A DNA stretch of 64,000 nucleotides from Atopsyche davidsoni (Eukaryota; Arthropoda; Insecta; Trichoptera; Hydrobiosidae): NCBI GenBank assembly GCA_022113835.1, contig JAILWY010000011.1:1736001-1800000 (forward strand), given 5' to 3'. Numbering within the stretch: the stretch's first letter is position 1; every line of letters begins with the position of its first letter. Below, piece after piece: positions 9,830-21,181 of this stretch. Under the pieces are notes generated by a model, which worked only from the letters and a program-made list of their open reading frames with translations, was not told the DNA's origin and did no database searches. Made by a program: the position numbers and the translations under genes.

Positions 9830-10215
9830 CTATTTTTGGCCGGAGAGGGTGGCGGAGGTGGCATGGGGGTGTCAGCCCCTCGCCCCCGCCCCCCATGGCA
9901 GGCGCCGCGTCGCCATGGCGACGGCGCCCCAAGGTGTCGGGGGCGGCGCCAGATCAATATTGCCAGCGCGGCGTCCAAACAGTGGCGCGACTCGCCTTCT
10001 GCACATTAATATCCGCCATTTTTAAATACTTACTTCCGATTTTAGATTTACAACATATTTACAAACAAAAATTTATTCCCGCTTGATTTATTTGCATGAA
10101 CTATATTATGCAATAATACACGACGGTGTGTATAATGATCTAAAGGAGGGTACGATTTGGGATCCACTGGACAGGGTCGGGTCGGAGAGGGTCGCCCTGA
10201 GAACAGGTCCGCAAG
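9830..10215. other. GC-rich intronic stretch
   Basis: GC-rich to about 10,000, with a second X-box-like palindrome GTCGCCATGGCGAC at 9,909-9,922. AT-rich afterwards. No exon recognised. Confidence 0.45.
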
Positions 10216-10222
10216 GGGTATT

Positions 10223-10475
10223 ATGTTCGGATTCGGATGCCCACCTTATCTATACTGGATATACGTAATATTCCATTTATTGTTCGCTGCTATTCTAGCT
10301 TTGTTTCAGCTTGCCACTCAAGGCTTGGTTACAAAAAAATACCTACTTTAAGTATACAGGTATATTCGGATGTCCCCGTGTCTATACTGAATATACGTAA
10401 TATACAATATAACACTTGCTGCTATCATAGCCTCGTCCAGGACCAAAAATACCTATTTAGAGTATATTCATATCA
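10223..10475. repeat. Imperfect tandem pair (~110-140 bp units)
   Basis: Two head-to-tail units share TTCGGATGCCC / TTCGGATGTCC, CTATACTG(G/A)ATATACGTAA and AAAAATACCTA. The second unit is shorter by internal deletion. Confidence 0.7.
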
Positions 10476-10484
10476 AACGGTAAT

Positions 10485-11620
10485 TAGTCAATAGCGTTCC
10501 TATGGTTTTGCCAATATTGGTCAGTTACTGCATGGTCGTGCGGCTGTGTCGCTACGCGTGCAGGCCGCTTTAATTTAGACGCGACGGTGGGATACGAGGG
10601 TGCTTTATCTCGGCCGAGTGATCACCCCCCAGATGACGAGATGGCATCGCCCAGAGGGGTGAGAAGGCAGGGGCGGGGTAGGTGCCATTGTCACAGCTGC
10701 CCTATGTACGCATCCCTTATGTACAGCCGGGGGTTAGCGCATTCAAATGACGCCATGTTTTTATATACGGGGTAAAATAAACCGTGTGATAAAATACGCA
10801 CTAAACTGCCTACACACGCTGCGAGATATCCGCACTTGCATATCTTCAGTTAGTTCAAAAAATTCAAATGCAAAATTTTTATACAGTAAATAAAAATAGT
10901 ACATCGTATTGTTTTAGTATGAGTAAAAGTACAGTTTGTACGCGATAACGATTTGGGCGATTAGAGACTTGCGCCCCGAGTGCCAGTCTTAAGCTGGGTG
11001 TACTTCCCGTATAATCCGATCTTACTATTAGTGTAGAGGAAGAAGCCATTAAAAAATAACAAACAATAGACATTGTTTCATATTTCCTGGAGGACTTTAG
11101 TAAGCGAGGCGCATTAGCGATGTGCGACTGTGCAAGACTGTAACTGATTTTATCAAATTATATTTAAATTAAATAAAAATAAATACTATTGCTATATTAC
11201 ATTATCAAGTTGAATTCAATAAAATTTAAATAAAAAAAAATACTATTCATCCATTTTTATTCAGGTAAACCGAGTCTCATGACGTCACACAAGGAAATTA
11301 TTATTATTAGCCGTTATTAGGTGATTTGATTTTTTGGGTGTTAAGGTCTTTGTGCTGGGACCGAAACAGTAAAAAAATCAAATAAAAAAAAATCGGCAAC
11401 ACAACAGACAAGCAAACAGTATCAACGAATTGCTATCGGCCACGTTTTCGTGATTTTTTATCGGCAAAATTGCGAAGGACGCTGAAATATTTCAAGCCGA
11501 CTACACACGCAGATATACAAACAACTAAGCAAACAATGCCAAAAGGAATGCTACTGGCCAGTTACCGTTCGATTGATGGCTGCCTCGCGACATGTGCATG
11601 TAAAATATTGGTAATAAGAT
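10485..11620. other. Intronic sequence with two MITE fragments
   Basis: Apart from palindromic-MITE pieces near 10,800 and 11,490-11,600, nothing is recognised. Confidence 0.45.
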
Positions 11621-11622
11621 TA

Positions 11623-11770
11623 GGCACATTAGTTCATATATAGAAGATGATTTAAAGAAACTCTCAGAAAAATATCATCGTGATTTGTGTGGGATTAATC
11701 ATATTAGTAATAATATAATAAACCCGTAATGGGTAATAAATACGCATCTGATTGACCAATCCATAAATAG
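11623..11770 (-). mobile_element. Composite SINE: inverted body joined to forward tail
   Basis: The minus-strand SINE body begins GATTAGGCACATTAGTTCAT and stops at GTGTGGGAT. It is joined directly to the plus-strand tail TAATCATATTAGTAATAAT and CGTAATGGGTAATAAATACG. The same arrangement recurs at 14.5, 16.8, 22.6 and 62.5 kb. The internal tRNA-like promoter is deleted here. Confidence 0.75.
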
Positions 11771-11857
11771 ATATACATTGGTAATAAGGGTATATTGATA
11801 GATTATAGTATATCGAGCTCTGTGCTTTCGTTTTACCGGATTTTTAGATTTCTTCTC

Positions 11858-12155
11858 TTAACCTGTTAACCGAGCGGGACGTATAAATACGTCCAAAGTT
11901 AACATATTGGGTACGGGTAGGAGATATGAATACGTCCTTGAAATATATGTTGCGCCCTGAAAAGAAATATGCGTAGATGAATCTCTTTTATTATGGAAAA
12001 GGAAACAATATATATATCTACAAAAATAGCTCGATTTGGAATGAAGTTGTTTATTTTGAGTGAAAACCAATCTGGATACGTACAAAATAGAGTCGGTCGA
12101 CACCCGTTGTATGTTGCGTAATTAAAAAAAGGGAACTCCCCGGTTAACAGGTTAA
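11858..12155. mobile_element. TTAA-flanked MITE, piggyBac type
   Basis: The left end is TTAACCTGTTAACCGAGCGG and the right end is CCCCGGTTAACAGGTTAA. The terminal repeats are about 15 bp, and the TTAA at each end is the likely target duplication. 298 bp, no coding capacity. Confidence 0.8.
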
Positions 12156-12685
12156 GCTATACAAATGCTCTTGTGGGGTTTAAAGTCAAAATTAGCCAGA
12201 GGCATGTGTAATTATTATAAATTTAATTTAAGTCAGTCTAGTTGCGTTGCAGCCGCGCGCGGCTCTAATCCCGCAGCGACAAACTTTCGAATGCGGGAAC
12301 AAGCTAAGCGGGGCTCGGGAAAGATTACCCGAAGTTGGTGTGTATTCCGAGGTACTCGCGCGGCGTGTAGCCACAACTCGCAACCGGCTAATAGCGTCCC
12401 TTTATTATTTAAACAATTTAAAATAAAACGAGTGCACAGGCTGCCCCGGTGTCCGAATCAGCGGGCGCCTTTGAAGTTGAGATTTTCAAATTTAATTTTG
12501 AGACTGAGTGAGGTAATTGGGATGTCTCCGTACAAGTGAGACTGGGGGGTTCCCTTTTAGGGGTCCGGAGTAAGCGGGGGTCCCGCAGGGGGCGTGTCTC
12601 CCCGCGAGGGCCCCCCCTCTCGTGCCATTGGTCGCCAGCCGGCGTGACAATATGTATACAAACACGTCCGGGGAGATACGAGCAA
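12156..12685. other. GC-rich intronic block
   Basis: GC-rich between about 12,240 and 12,640 with C-runs and an ATTGGTCG (CCAAT-type) motif near 12,630. No exon with splice sites recognised. Confidence 0.4.
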
Positions 12686-12687
12686 TT

Positions 12688-12850
12688 GCCTTAAAGCTGT
12701 CTACACACGCGGCAGCACAACATTTTTGTTATCTAAAGTTCAAACAAGTATAAAAAAATATTATTCTACAGCCGGCTACACACTTGCCATGGTAACTTTT
12801 GCGTTACTCACTAATGCAAAAATGTATCGCCGCGTGTATAGCCAGCTCAA
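12688..12850. mobile_element. Palindromic MITE, nested double copy
   Basis: Three instances of the CTACACAC(G/T) terminal motif (near 12,700 and 12,775, and inverted near 12,830) suggest one copy inserted in or fused to another. Same family as 8,923-9,016. Confidence 0.55.
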
Positions 12851-13182
12851 TTTTTTTTTTATGTTTAAGATATGAATACGTGCCGCTTGATTGCTTGTAC
12901 ACAACGCACTCGACTGGATACAGGTACAAAGGTAGCAATTTCATCGGAAATATGATATTTTTTCCAAGTCGGTAGCATGTAGACACTGGTCGCAACATCG
13001 AATAGTACGCGCCCCGTCGGGGGACGAGGGTATCGGCCAGATCTCAAGCGTTGGGTTACCTGCAGATGCGAGCCTTCGGGGGGAAACGATCTCCGGTTTC
13101 TATACCACTCCGATAACTAATCAAAGACTACTAAATCTTATTTCGATTTAAAAAAAAATCATATTTATATATATATATATAT

Positions 13183-13682
13183 AGGGTGTCCAAAGAGAGT
13201 GTCGGGTATTTGTTAGTTCAGTAAAACAAAAACTACTAGTAATCAACTATTATTTCGAAAAGATGATGTTATGCAAATGGTGATCATTACGCGCTGCTGG
13301 CACTCTTCTAATCTGGAACGAAGATTGCTGATAACACGCTGACACATAGCCCTCGATATTGCGCTGCCATTTCTGACCTGATGTTTTGTTTCAACTCCGT
13401 TAGGTTCGTCGGATTATTCCCATAAACCCTACTTTTAAGGTATCCCCATACGAAATAGTCAAGAGGGCTAAGGTAGTGGCTTCTGGGAGGCCAGTTGATG
13501 TTACCTCTACGTGAAATGACCTAATTAGGGAATGATTCGTTAACAGTTTCAATTGATTGATCGGATGTATGGCAAGTGGTGAAACCTTGAAATTCCTGCA
13601 ACTCTGGGCCCAAAATTTTTCGTAGCATATCGCAATAACGGTCACTATCCACATTCACCCGATACTCTTTTTGGACACCCTG
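13183..13682 (-). mobile_element. Tc1/mariner-class deletion derivative (GGGTGTCC family), copy 1
   Basis: It has GGGTGTCCAAAGAGAGTGTC at the left and an inverted GATACTCTTTTTGGACACCC at the right, next to TA. On the minus strand it keeps the transposase C-terminus in pieces: KVISRR, WPPRS, LDYFVWGYLK-like, then an NLR.RL.EC-like helix. The front half, including the first two catalytic acids, is deleted. Copies 2 to 4 lie at 26.03, 47.88 and 54.85 kb, all with the same internal deletion. They probably spread as one non-autonomous subfamily. Confidence 0.8.
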
Positions 13683-13720
13683 TATATAGCCTCCATGCTA
13701 TCCTCATTCTGTTGCTTGTG

Positions 13721-14006
13721 CATGGCTGCCATTCTGTACTTCTGTAATGGAGTAGTGGACTTGAAATGATTGCGGAGGGGCTTATGCTGCAGAAGGAGTA
13801 TCAGATCTAAACGCCAGAACTTTGCAAGAAAAGGATTATATAATAATGCTATTGGGCAGCAGCAATACGCAGAATTTTCCTTCCAATATAGAATTGCAAT
13901 GTAGAAGGACCCACTACACGCTCATGAACACTGGCTCAGCATGAGTATATGATCAGTGAGATGGTCGCCATCCTCTTATGAGGAGAGGCACTTGATGTAG
14001 AAGATA
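13721..14006 (+). mobile_element. SINE sharing its 3' tail with a LINE (family SB)
   Basis: The head is GGCTGCCATTCTGTACTT and GTAATGGAGTAGTGGACTTG. The body is ATCAGATCTAAACGCCAGA and GCTATTGGGCAGCAGCAATA. The tail is GTGAGATGGTCGCC...GAGGAGAGGCAC...GAAGA. The tail matches the 3' end of the LINE fragments (CAGTGAAATGGT..CCAAC). Other copies: 16,992-17,235, 28,336-28,530, 33,755-34,006, 36,169-36,364 and 47,683-47,772 (plus), and 30,255-30,372, 30,611-30,735 and 42,861-42,985 (minus). A (TA)n run follows. Confidence 0.7.
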
Positions 14007-14508
14007 TATATATATATATATATATATACTTATATAGTATTTAAGTACTTCATCAAAATCTCAATGAAAAATGTATTGTTTGATAGTTAAGCTAGTGTGT
14101 AGCGAATAAATAATAAAGCACTTGTAAATATATATACGTTTTAGGGGTTATTTTTATTTTTTTGGTATCACTTGGCAAGGTTTTTGCAGATATTTGCACA
14201 CAACTCCAGCTAACCGATACAAATAACTACAACAATAGTCTGATAATCGTTAGAACAGCTAGCATTAGCAGCTACTAATATTAATTATCGTTATATTGTA
14301 CTGACTTGCTATATTTTTGGAAGAACAAACAGTTTAGCGGCAGCAAATTTTAACAGGTGTTTTTTTGTAGCATTTCACGGGACTTATATACATATTATTA
14401 CTTCAACTATTAATTGCTATTATTATCACGTTGTTCATCACAATAACACAGCATGCATTAAATCATCTTTGATGGGGTCCAATCATCTGGGGTCCAAAAA
14501 AATATTCA

Positions 14509-14815
14509 CGAAAAATTCTCATAAAAATATCATCGTGATTTGTGTGGGATTTGGACCCACATCCATTGGCTTACACGGCCGGTGTACTAACCCTTGTACT
14601 AACGAATCACTTCCGTTTATCGAGAATTTTTAACAATCATACTCTACATATGAACCAATGTACCCAGGCCAACCAATATTTTTCTGAGAGTTTCTTTAAA
14701 TCATCTTCTATGTATGAACTAATGTGCCTACTAATCATATTAGTAATAATATAATAAACCCGTAATGAGTAATAAATACGCATCTGATTGACGTCCAATC
14801 CAAAAAATAGACATA
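14509..14815 (-). mobile_element. Composite tRNA-derived SINE: inverted body plus forward tail
   Basis: The minus strand carries a tRNA-like body. GGGATTTGGACCCACATCC is the complement of the B-box region, and TACACGGCCGGTG is the complement of the anticodon-arm region. The head follows to 14,675. From about 14,683 a plus-strand copy resumes (TTTTTCTGAGAGTTTCTTTA) and ends with the family tail TAATCATATTAGTAATAAT...AATAAATACGCATCTGATTG. Confidence 0.75.
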
Positions 14816-14863
14816 CGTTATACAAACAAAACAGGCAAGTATTTCACCCTTAATATATTATTT

Positions 14864-15020
14864 AAGAAATTCAATATTTTTGACAGAGAGTACTTGGTGA
14901 AATTCCATTTTAATATTTTTGAATAATGCCAACGTGAAAGGTCGGCGAAACCGGTCACTAATAAAAACGAAAACGTGGAAAATCACTCAAGTATTTAATT
15001 CAAAAATATTATTTCTTAAT
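14864..15020 (+). repeat. Hammerhead-like hairpin, copy 1 (Penelope-like element debris)
   Basis: Core at 14,921-14,976: AATAATGCCAACGTGAAAGG then TCGGCGAAACCGGTCAC. Stem II GCCAAC/GT(C)GGC is followed by GAAA and the palindrome ACCGGT with a GTC triplet. It is flanked by a piece of the CAAGTACTCTCTGTCAAAAA repeat and by AATCACTCAAGTATTTAAT. Same family as 46.8 and 50.05 kb. Confidence 0.6.
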
Positions 15021-15029
15021 ATCAAAAAT

Positions 15030-15680
15030 TAATACACGGATGCGAAAGTAGAATAGTAAATATACCCCCGCCGCAAAATAAGGCTGTAGAATTTTCCCTC
15101 ATTTGGGTGAGGTTAGGTCATAATGAAGAAGCGGGGTTGGGGCGTGGGGTGGGCGCACAAAGGAACCCCCGTGGCGCCATTTCATTTGCAGAGTGCTCGG
15201 GGGCTCTCCACCCCCGGAGGGCTGTTTGCGCCGAGGAGGGAGAGCTCACGGCGGCAAGGGAGACACACCGGCGACACAAATAGAAGGGAAAATTGATTTA
15301 CTTCACTATACAGGTAGATTTGCGTGCCGAGCTACATCCGCGATACGTTACATCGCATATATACCCCGAGAATTTTCCAAGGCCTCAAACTACCAGTCCG
15401 TCCGGGATAAATTGATATCACTGTACAGAGGTTCCCAAAGTGGTCAATATCTACCCGCAAGGGGTCGATGACAGCGAAAATTAAAATTGGGGGTCCATGA
15501 ACTGTAAATCATCAACCAACACAGATTGTACCTGTGTACTTTGTGACGAATCGAAGCCCTTAGAAGTTCGTGCCAAATAAACTATACCGACATACCTTCT
15601 CGGAGCTTATGACATGAGAAGACGGACGTTTATAAAAAAAAACCATTTACAGGGGCTAATAAACTCGGATGGCCAGCAAG
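15030..15680. other. Intronic sequence with a hAT-like MITE fragment
   Basis: GC-rich at 15,130-15,260. At 15,425-15,515 GAGGTTCCCAAAGTGGTCAA and GGGGGTCCATGAACTG resemble the hAT MITE at 21.2-21.6 kb. Confidence 0.5.
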
Positions 15681-15683
15681 CTA

Positions 15684-16056
15684 ATTGGCGTGACGACAGT
15701 ATTAAATAATCAAAGAAATAATTATTTTATGGGAAAATACATATTAAAAGGATTTAAAAGAATAATTTAGTTTTATTTAAAAATCTGAGATTAATAAGAT
15801 TTTCAATAAATTAAAAGACTAAAATACTGCCAATCGGCCATTTTGACTGAAACACCAATGACAGCGCATGACGTCACGCCTCAATATACAACTCAAATTG
15901 TAAACAAACTTCGATGCAAACACAATGACATGCATGACAGTTGAGATGAGGCGTGACGTCAAACTCTAGTTTATTACCGAAATAAAGTTTTTTTCGTAAA
16001 TAGTAAACGTGCACCCTCATTAAGGAAGAGGATTTAAAAATCTATCGTCATGCCAA
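15684..16056. repeat. Dispersed repeat E, copy 1
   Basis: About 90% alike by eye to 27,157-27,588. Both start ATTGGCGTGACGACAGTAT and end near GGAAGAGGATTT. Both carry inverted GCGTGACGTC / GACGTCACGC motifs around CATGACAGTTGAGAT. This copy lacks about 57 bp present in the other. No coding sequence; class unknown. Confidence 0.75.
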
Positions 16057-16059
16057 TTG

Positions 16060-16755
16060 GTTGTACGGAGCGCCGATGGGCGTAATAAAACAAATTGATT
16101 CGATAATATACAAATATTCCGAGAAAATAAGGACACCTGTACGGTTTACGGCTTAGGAACGTGGGAGCTTATAAACTCACCCACTGTACAGTAAACCCCA
16201 TGAAAGTGAGTTGTTCTATATTAGATGTTTGAAGTAAAAATTCAATATTAGCAAGGCAAAGGGGGGGGGGGTCGTCGAAAAACAGGAAAACTCGACAAGG
16301 TGCCGACGGGGCAAAACAGTTTGGGAAGCTATGCTGTGAACGCATGCGGCGAGCAGCAGTTAAAAGCAAATGGGGGCAGGTGACGCAGCGCGAATTGCCT
16401 TCATTGTGCCGGTAATTGGCCGGGATTTTCACCGAAACGCCGGCGTCGGACCAGCCGTATCGGATTACAGCAATAAAGGCAGCTTTGCGCTGCGGCGGTT
16501 CGGATGTAACTCACACCCCTATTTACAAGCGCACGCCGCTTTGACTAATAACTACCGACGGCGTATTTAAAACACTCGAGGTTGGACGAGCACTGCATGT
16601 GAAAATATACTTATATTTACAGGAATTGAAACATTGCTATGAGCCGTTAACTTTTCTTCCTCCCGCTCATCGAGCGTCATTCAAAGACAGTGACAACGTT
16701 CTTTGATACATTCGCTTATGCACGAACCTCCTTATACCATTAATATACGGATGTG
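16060..16755. other. Intronic sequence, nothing recognised
   Basis: Contains a G10 run at 16,260 and a moderately GC-rich part (16,300-16,560). No exon seen. Confidence 0.45.
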
Positions 16756-16762
16756 TAAAAGT

Positions 16763-16978
16763 TACTAATATGATTAGGCACATTAGTTCACACATAGAAG
16801 ATGATTTAAAGAAACTCTCAGAAAAATATCATCGTGATTTGTGTGGGATTTGAACCCACATCCCCTGGTTTACATGACCGGTGTACTAACCCTAATCATA
16901 TTAGTAATAATATAATAAACCCGTAATGGGTAATAAATACGCATCTGATTGACGTTAATCAAAAAAATCGACATATGG
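16763..16978 (-). mobile_element. Composite tRNA-derived SINE, inverted body plus forward tail
   Basis: Begins TAATATGATTAGGCACATTA. It carries an intact B-box complement (GGGATTTGAACCCACATCC), then switches at about 16,892 to the plus-strand tail TAATCATATTAGTAATAAT and ends with ACGCATCTGATTGACGTT. The best-preserved member of the composite form. Confidence 0.8.
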
Positions 16979-16991
16979 ATGTGTAAAAGAT

Positions 16992-17235
16992 CAGTAATGG
17001 AGTAGTGGACTATTGTTTCAGTAGCTTGTTATAGAAGGAGTATCAGATCTAAACGCCAGAATCGTAAGGAAACGATTATATAATAATGCTATGGGAGCAG
17101 CAGCAATACGCAGCTGCGGTGTCGAAGGACTCAGGGACCCACTACACTATTTTCCCCATAGAAAACCATGAGTATGTGCTCAGTGAAATGGTGGCCAACC
17201 TCCTCTGAGGAGAGGTACTTAACGAAGAAGATGCA
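16992..17235 (+). mobile_element. SINE family SB copy
   Basis: GTAATGGAGTAGTGGACT, ATCAGATCTAAACGCCAGA, GGAGCAGCAGCAATACGCAG and the tail GTGAAATGGTGGCCAACCTC match the family at 13.7 kb. Confidence 0.75.
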
Positions 17236-17244
17236 TGCATTTAC

Positions 17245-18455
17245 AAATTATGTAAATTAAAACAACAGCATCACACAAGACAGAATTAACGTTCTTTGAT
17301 ACAATTTCTTATTCACAAACGAACGAAGAATTTTACTATATTGATAAAATTTACTTTGAATCAAAATTCTGCGCCTGCTCTTCGAGCATTCCAAAAGACA
17401 AAGACCACGTTACGTGCTATTTTCATCGACTGCATTCTCTTCGTGGGGAGCTATTTGATAATGCTATGTAGTCGCTAAACCACAGAGATCTCATTGCTCT
17501 CTGGACGATGGTCCTAGCACGGGAGTCAAAACGTCGAAGGACTGAAGAAACCTAATTATCCAATATCAGCGGCGGCCAAAACCTTCGGTCTTATACGTAA
17601 CCTGTGTGGCGTGAATGGCGAAATTGACACGCATAATCTTTATGGTGTATTTGATATCATATACTATTTCAGAGCTCGAGCATAGTTCTGCAGAAATTTC
17701 AATAGCGAAAAACCGATATAAAATTACGAAGAGAAATAAACTTTAAAAAAAAGCTATCCGCCCGTCGATATAACCCGTCCGGGATCGCATTGTGAGCATG
17801 CACCGCATTACCATATTTAACGATAAGGTCTAATAAAAGCGGCCGCCAAGGGTTGACGGAAGCATTGATAACGTATTTCGGAATTATTACGCCCATAAAT
17901 AACGAACTTAAGGGTTGAATTGTGCATTGGTGCTGTGCACAATCTAAAACAAACACACACACACACATATATATATGTGGAAGAATATTTTTTTTTCATC
18001 ATGAGTGTATCACAGCCGCCTTGTAATAAAAAAATATAAGTCCACAAGGGTAGAAGACAGTTCATTGGCAGCGGGTTTGCGGGGTGGGATTTTGCAGGGT
18101 GAGATCTCCGGAGCGGGTTTTGCAGGGTGAGACTTACGTGACGGGTTTTGCGGCAAGAGTAAAAGGGGACTGGAATGCTGCCCGAGCCGCCCCTGGTGGT
18201 CCGAGCGGCGACGTCTCCGCCCCCTCCTCCCCGCGGCGCCCCTGGCCGATCAAAATCCGTTGACATTTTTATGACGCGGCGGAATTGGAAGACGAGACTC
18301 ACAGGGCGTTCGCAAAACACAACATGCTCATTTTAATAAAATACTTTTATATATTATTGATTTTTGTGAAGACCGTCTCACAGGAAGTACGACTTTGCCA
18401 AAACAGGTTTTATTTACAATATTTAATTGTTACATTAAGTACAATATTTAATTGG
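17245..18455. other. Intronic sequence with short repeats
   Basis: A (CA)n/(TA)n run lies at 17,950-17,976. At 18,060-18,160 a ~37-bp motif (GCGGGTTTTGCAGGGTGAGA-like) is repeated three times. GC-rich to 18,250. No exon recognised. Confidence 0.5.
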
Positions 18456-18461
18456 CATAAT

Positions 18462-18605
18462 AAGTACATTGTTTCATTTATAGGATATGATAGTTAAAAA
18501 TTCTTGCTAAGTAGCAGTGATTCGTTGGTATAATTGGTAATGCACCGGCCATGTAAGCTTGGGGATCACGATGATATTTTTCTGAGAGTTTCTTTGAATC
18601 AATTT
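18462..18605 (+). mobile_element. tRNA-derived SINE, B-box deleted
   Basis: Head ATAGGATATGATAGTTAAAA, then an A-box-like part and ATGCACCGGCCATGTAAGCT. The GTGGGTTCGAATCCC segment is missing. Ends GATATTTTTCTGAGAGTTTC. Transcription by Pol III is unlikely. Confidence 0.75.
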
Positions 18606-18609
18606 TCAA

Positions 18610-20130
18610 TATTTGAAAATATGTACTTAATAATTATCAAAATAGTTTTAAACAGTGTCCTAATAGACAATACCGTAAACAGCTGTTTTCACGGGTAATT
18701 ATTATAAATACTCGTATTATATATTCAATATTTTTGACTGAAAGTACTTGTAAATTACAAGCAAGCCATTTTGTATACTAGTATCAGAAGAGTATACTTT
18801 AAACAGCTGTTTTCATAGGTTATTTTTAAGATACTGTAGAATTTGTTTTATTTGACTATTATAAACAAAGTGAAAATTTTATTTTACCTATTTTTACGTC
18901 AAATTTATTGAATTATAATTTTTTAACCAAGCACGCGGTAATACAACTGATAAGATTTTTAATTAAACTTCTTTTTCTGCTTTTAGCTGCATTTGTTTGC
19001 TTTTCTTTTATTTACACTTTTAGTTAAAGTTTTCGTTTTGAGTACTGCTATATTTATAACAATCTAAAAAAATATATTAAAAATGTCATACGGTTAGTAC
19101 GGATTAAAGAAGTCCAGAATCAATATAATCGATCATCTGAAATAAGCGATTACGATAATTTTGTTTGTGAGCGCGTTCGCCTCTCAAGGGCTTCTTCAGC
19201 CTGAATATTTATATTGAACCAGACTACAAATTAGATACTTTTACAGAGAAAACTTCTGAGAATTGACTGCGGACATTTTCGGAACACCCGGTGGCTCGAT
19301 CGATTCCTATTGCCGATCGTTGCGACAAGGCATAATGATTTACCAGGCAGCGACCATCCCTAACCACCCAGTGCCGATATTTCATATTAATATTCAACAG
19401 CCTCTAAATTTAAACCCAATACAGTAGGCTGTCATTCTTGTATTGGTAAAATTTAGAAACACGAGTAGCATTCAATCTATAATATGTTGCTGTAGATATG
19501 CAGTCTTTAAAATAATTATAAAATTCACGTTAATAGCTTCCATGTGCATACAATACAAATATAACTAAAAGTATTCGAAAGCAATATTTTTATCATAATA
19601 TATTTGACAAAGCTAGAGGCGTGAGTAACATTTTTTGAACCATACAAGGAATTCGTATAAAAATCCTAAAATCTTAAACAGACAGTATTAACCACCCTGC
19701 GTCGATATTTCATAAAAAAAAAAAAATATTTTACACGGAGAGTGGATCAAGCAACCCCACAGTATATGGCGCACGGGAAACGACGAGAAAAAAGTATATT
19801 TTACCAATCCGCATTTAATTATTAAAAAAAATATAAGAATATGCCGGTTATGGTTCATCAATAATATTAAATTGGCCAGTACGGCTTTCAAGGCAAACCT
19901 AAATATTCTAATAAAATCGAACAGTGTCGCATCATCTAATACCATTAAATCATCAAAAAATCAAGTGGCTCCAAGAAGAAGTGAAAACATGTTTTATTTT
20001 AAATTAAACAAATTGTAATCCACATCTACATAACGTGTAGCGGATCCAACAAATAGTATAACCCTCATCTGAACTATCGTTACCATTATTCCGTTAGGTG
20101 TATTCAAACGCATGTTGTTTGTATATTTTG
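18610..20130. other. AT-rich intronic sequence
   Basis: No gene or named element recognised; AT-rich throughout. Confidence 0.5.
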
Positions 20131-20135
20131 TTATA

Positions 20136-20755
20136 CAGTGTGTTCATTAATTTTTTCGGATTTTCTAAGAGATGGCGTTAATACTACTGAATCGCATCAG
20201 GCTATACTATAACATTTCATTTTTCAGTATATGTCATATCGCTGAAGTGTATACGACATTTTTTTTTGAGCTCTCAACATGTCAACCTTTGTACCAACAA
20301 AACGCAATTTGCGGGAAGCTTTACTATTCTGTTTCAATTGGAAGAAAAAAACCAGCTGAAAGTCACCGATTGCTGTGTGAAGTTTATGGTGAACATGGTC
20401 CATCGCAAAAAACGCGTGAGAACTGGTTTCGACGCTTTAACAATGGTGATTTCGATGTGGATGACAAAGAACGAATTAGAGGCATTGCTCGATAAAGACT
20501 CGTGTCAAACGCAAGCAGAACTCGCAGAATCATTGAGAGTTGATCGAGCAACAATTTCAAGACACTCAAAAGCATTGGGAATGATTCAAAAGCAAGGAAA
20601 TTGGGTGCCACACGAATTGAAGCCGAGAGACGTCGAAAGGCGATTTCGCATTTCGGAAATGCTGCTTGAACGCCACAAAAAGAAGTCATTTTTGCATCGT
20701 ATCATCACTGGTGATGAAAAATGGATGCGCTACGACAACGTTCTATCATTTATCA
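20136..20755 (+). pseudogene. Mariner transposase, N-terminal half, frameshifted
   Basis: After the terminus ACAGTGTGTTCATTAATTTT the plus strand encodes KPAESHRLLCEVYGEHGPSQ and NWFRRFNNGDFDVDDKER, the mariner helix-turn-helix domain. Near 20,470 the frame shifts and continues ELEALLDKDSCQTQAELAES, ISRHSKALGMIQKQGNWVPH and SFLHRIITGDEKW, where the Asp of TGDEKW is the first catalytic acid. It breaks off just after DEKWMRYDN, losing the other two catalytic acids. The lost half resembles the separate fragment at 39.5-39.87 kb. It lies antisense to BRIP1. Confidence 0.88.
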
Positions 20756-21173
20756 GATCATCTGAGTCCCGCGAGAAGTCGTTTTCCGCCGGATATTGTC
20801 CAACAGCCCGACACGCGGCAGCGTTTTTTCAATGCACTCCCCAGGGGTGGAGGGGGGGGGGGTGAGATTCTATTTACGCGCAAACAAAAGAACGCCGAAA
20901 CAAAAGAGGGCGGCGGCCGCTTTCCTCGACAGCCTCCCCGAGGCGCGGGGAAGTCCGCGATAAGGCCAATTAAGACGCCCGCCTGACGCGTTCGCCGCAG
21001 TACACGCAAGCCCCGGGCGAACTGAAACCCACCAACGAGGCGACAGCGACCCATTGAGGTCCGCCATAGTCCTATAAAGCCTTTTTGAAATATTCAATCC
21101 CAAGGGTGTGGGTAGAAGTTAAGCAGGAACTGAAAAAACGACTGTTATCACCAAATATATACGAGTAAAAAGG
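20756..21173. other. GC-rich intronic block
   Basis: Contains a G-run at 20,855 and GC-rich sequence to 21,060. Open frames here look compositional. Confidence 0.4.
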
Positions 21174-21181
21174 GTCTATAC

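Noticed and set aside
7291..9922. RFX X-box palindromes (GTCGCCATGGCAAC, GTCGCCATGGCGAC) as ciliary promoters
   Set aside because: Two good matches, but no gene start nearby; they sit in GC-rich intronic blocks.
12165..12539. 124-codon plus frame
   Set aside because: No family resemblance; spans a boundary between AT-rich and GC-rich DNA with no coding signal.
13060..13080. Second recursive splice site on the minus strand (CATCTGCAG/GTAACC)
   Set aside because: Weak pyrimidine tract and a poor donor (+5 is C), so not kept.
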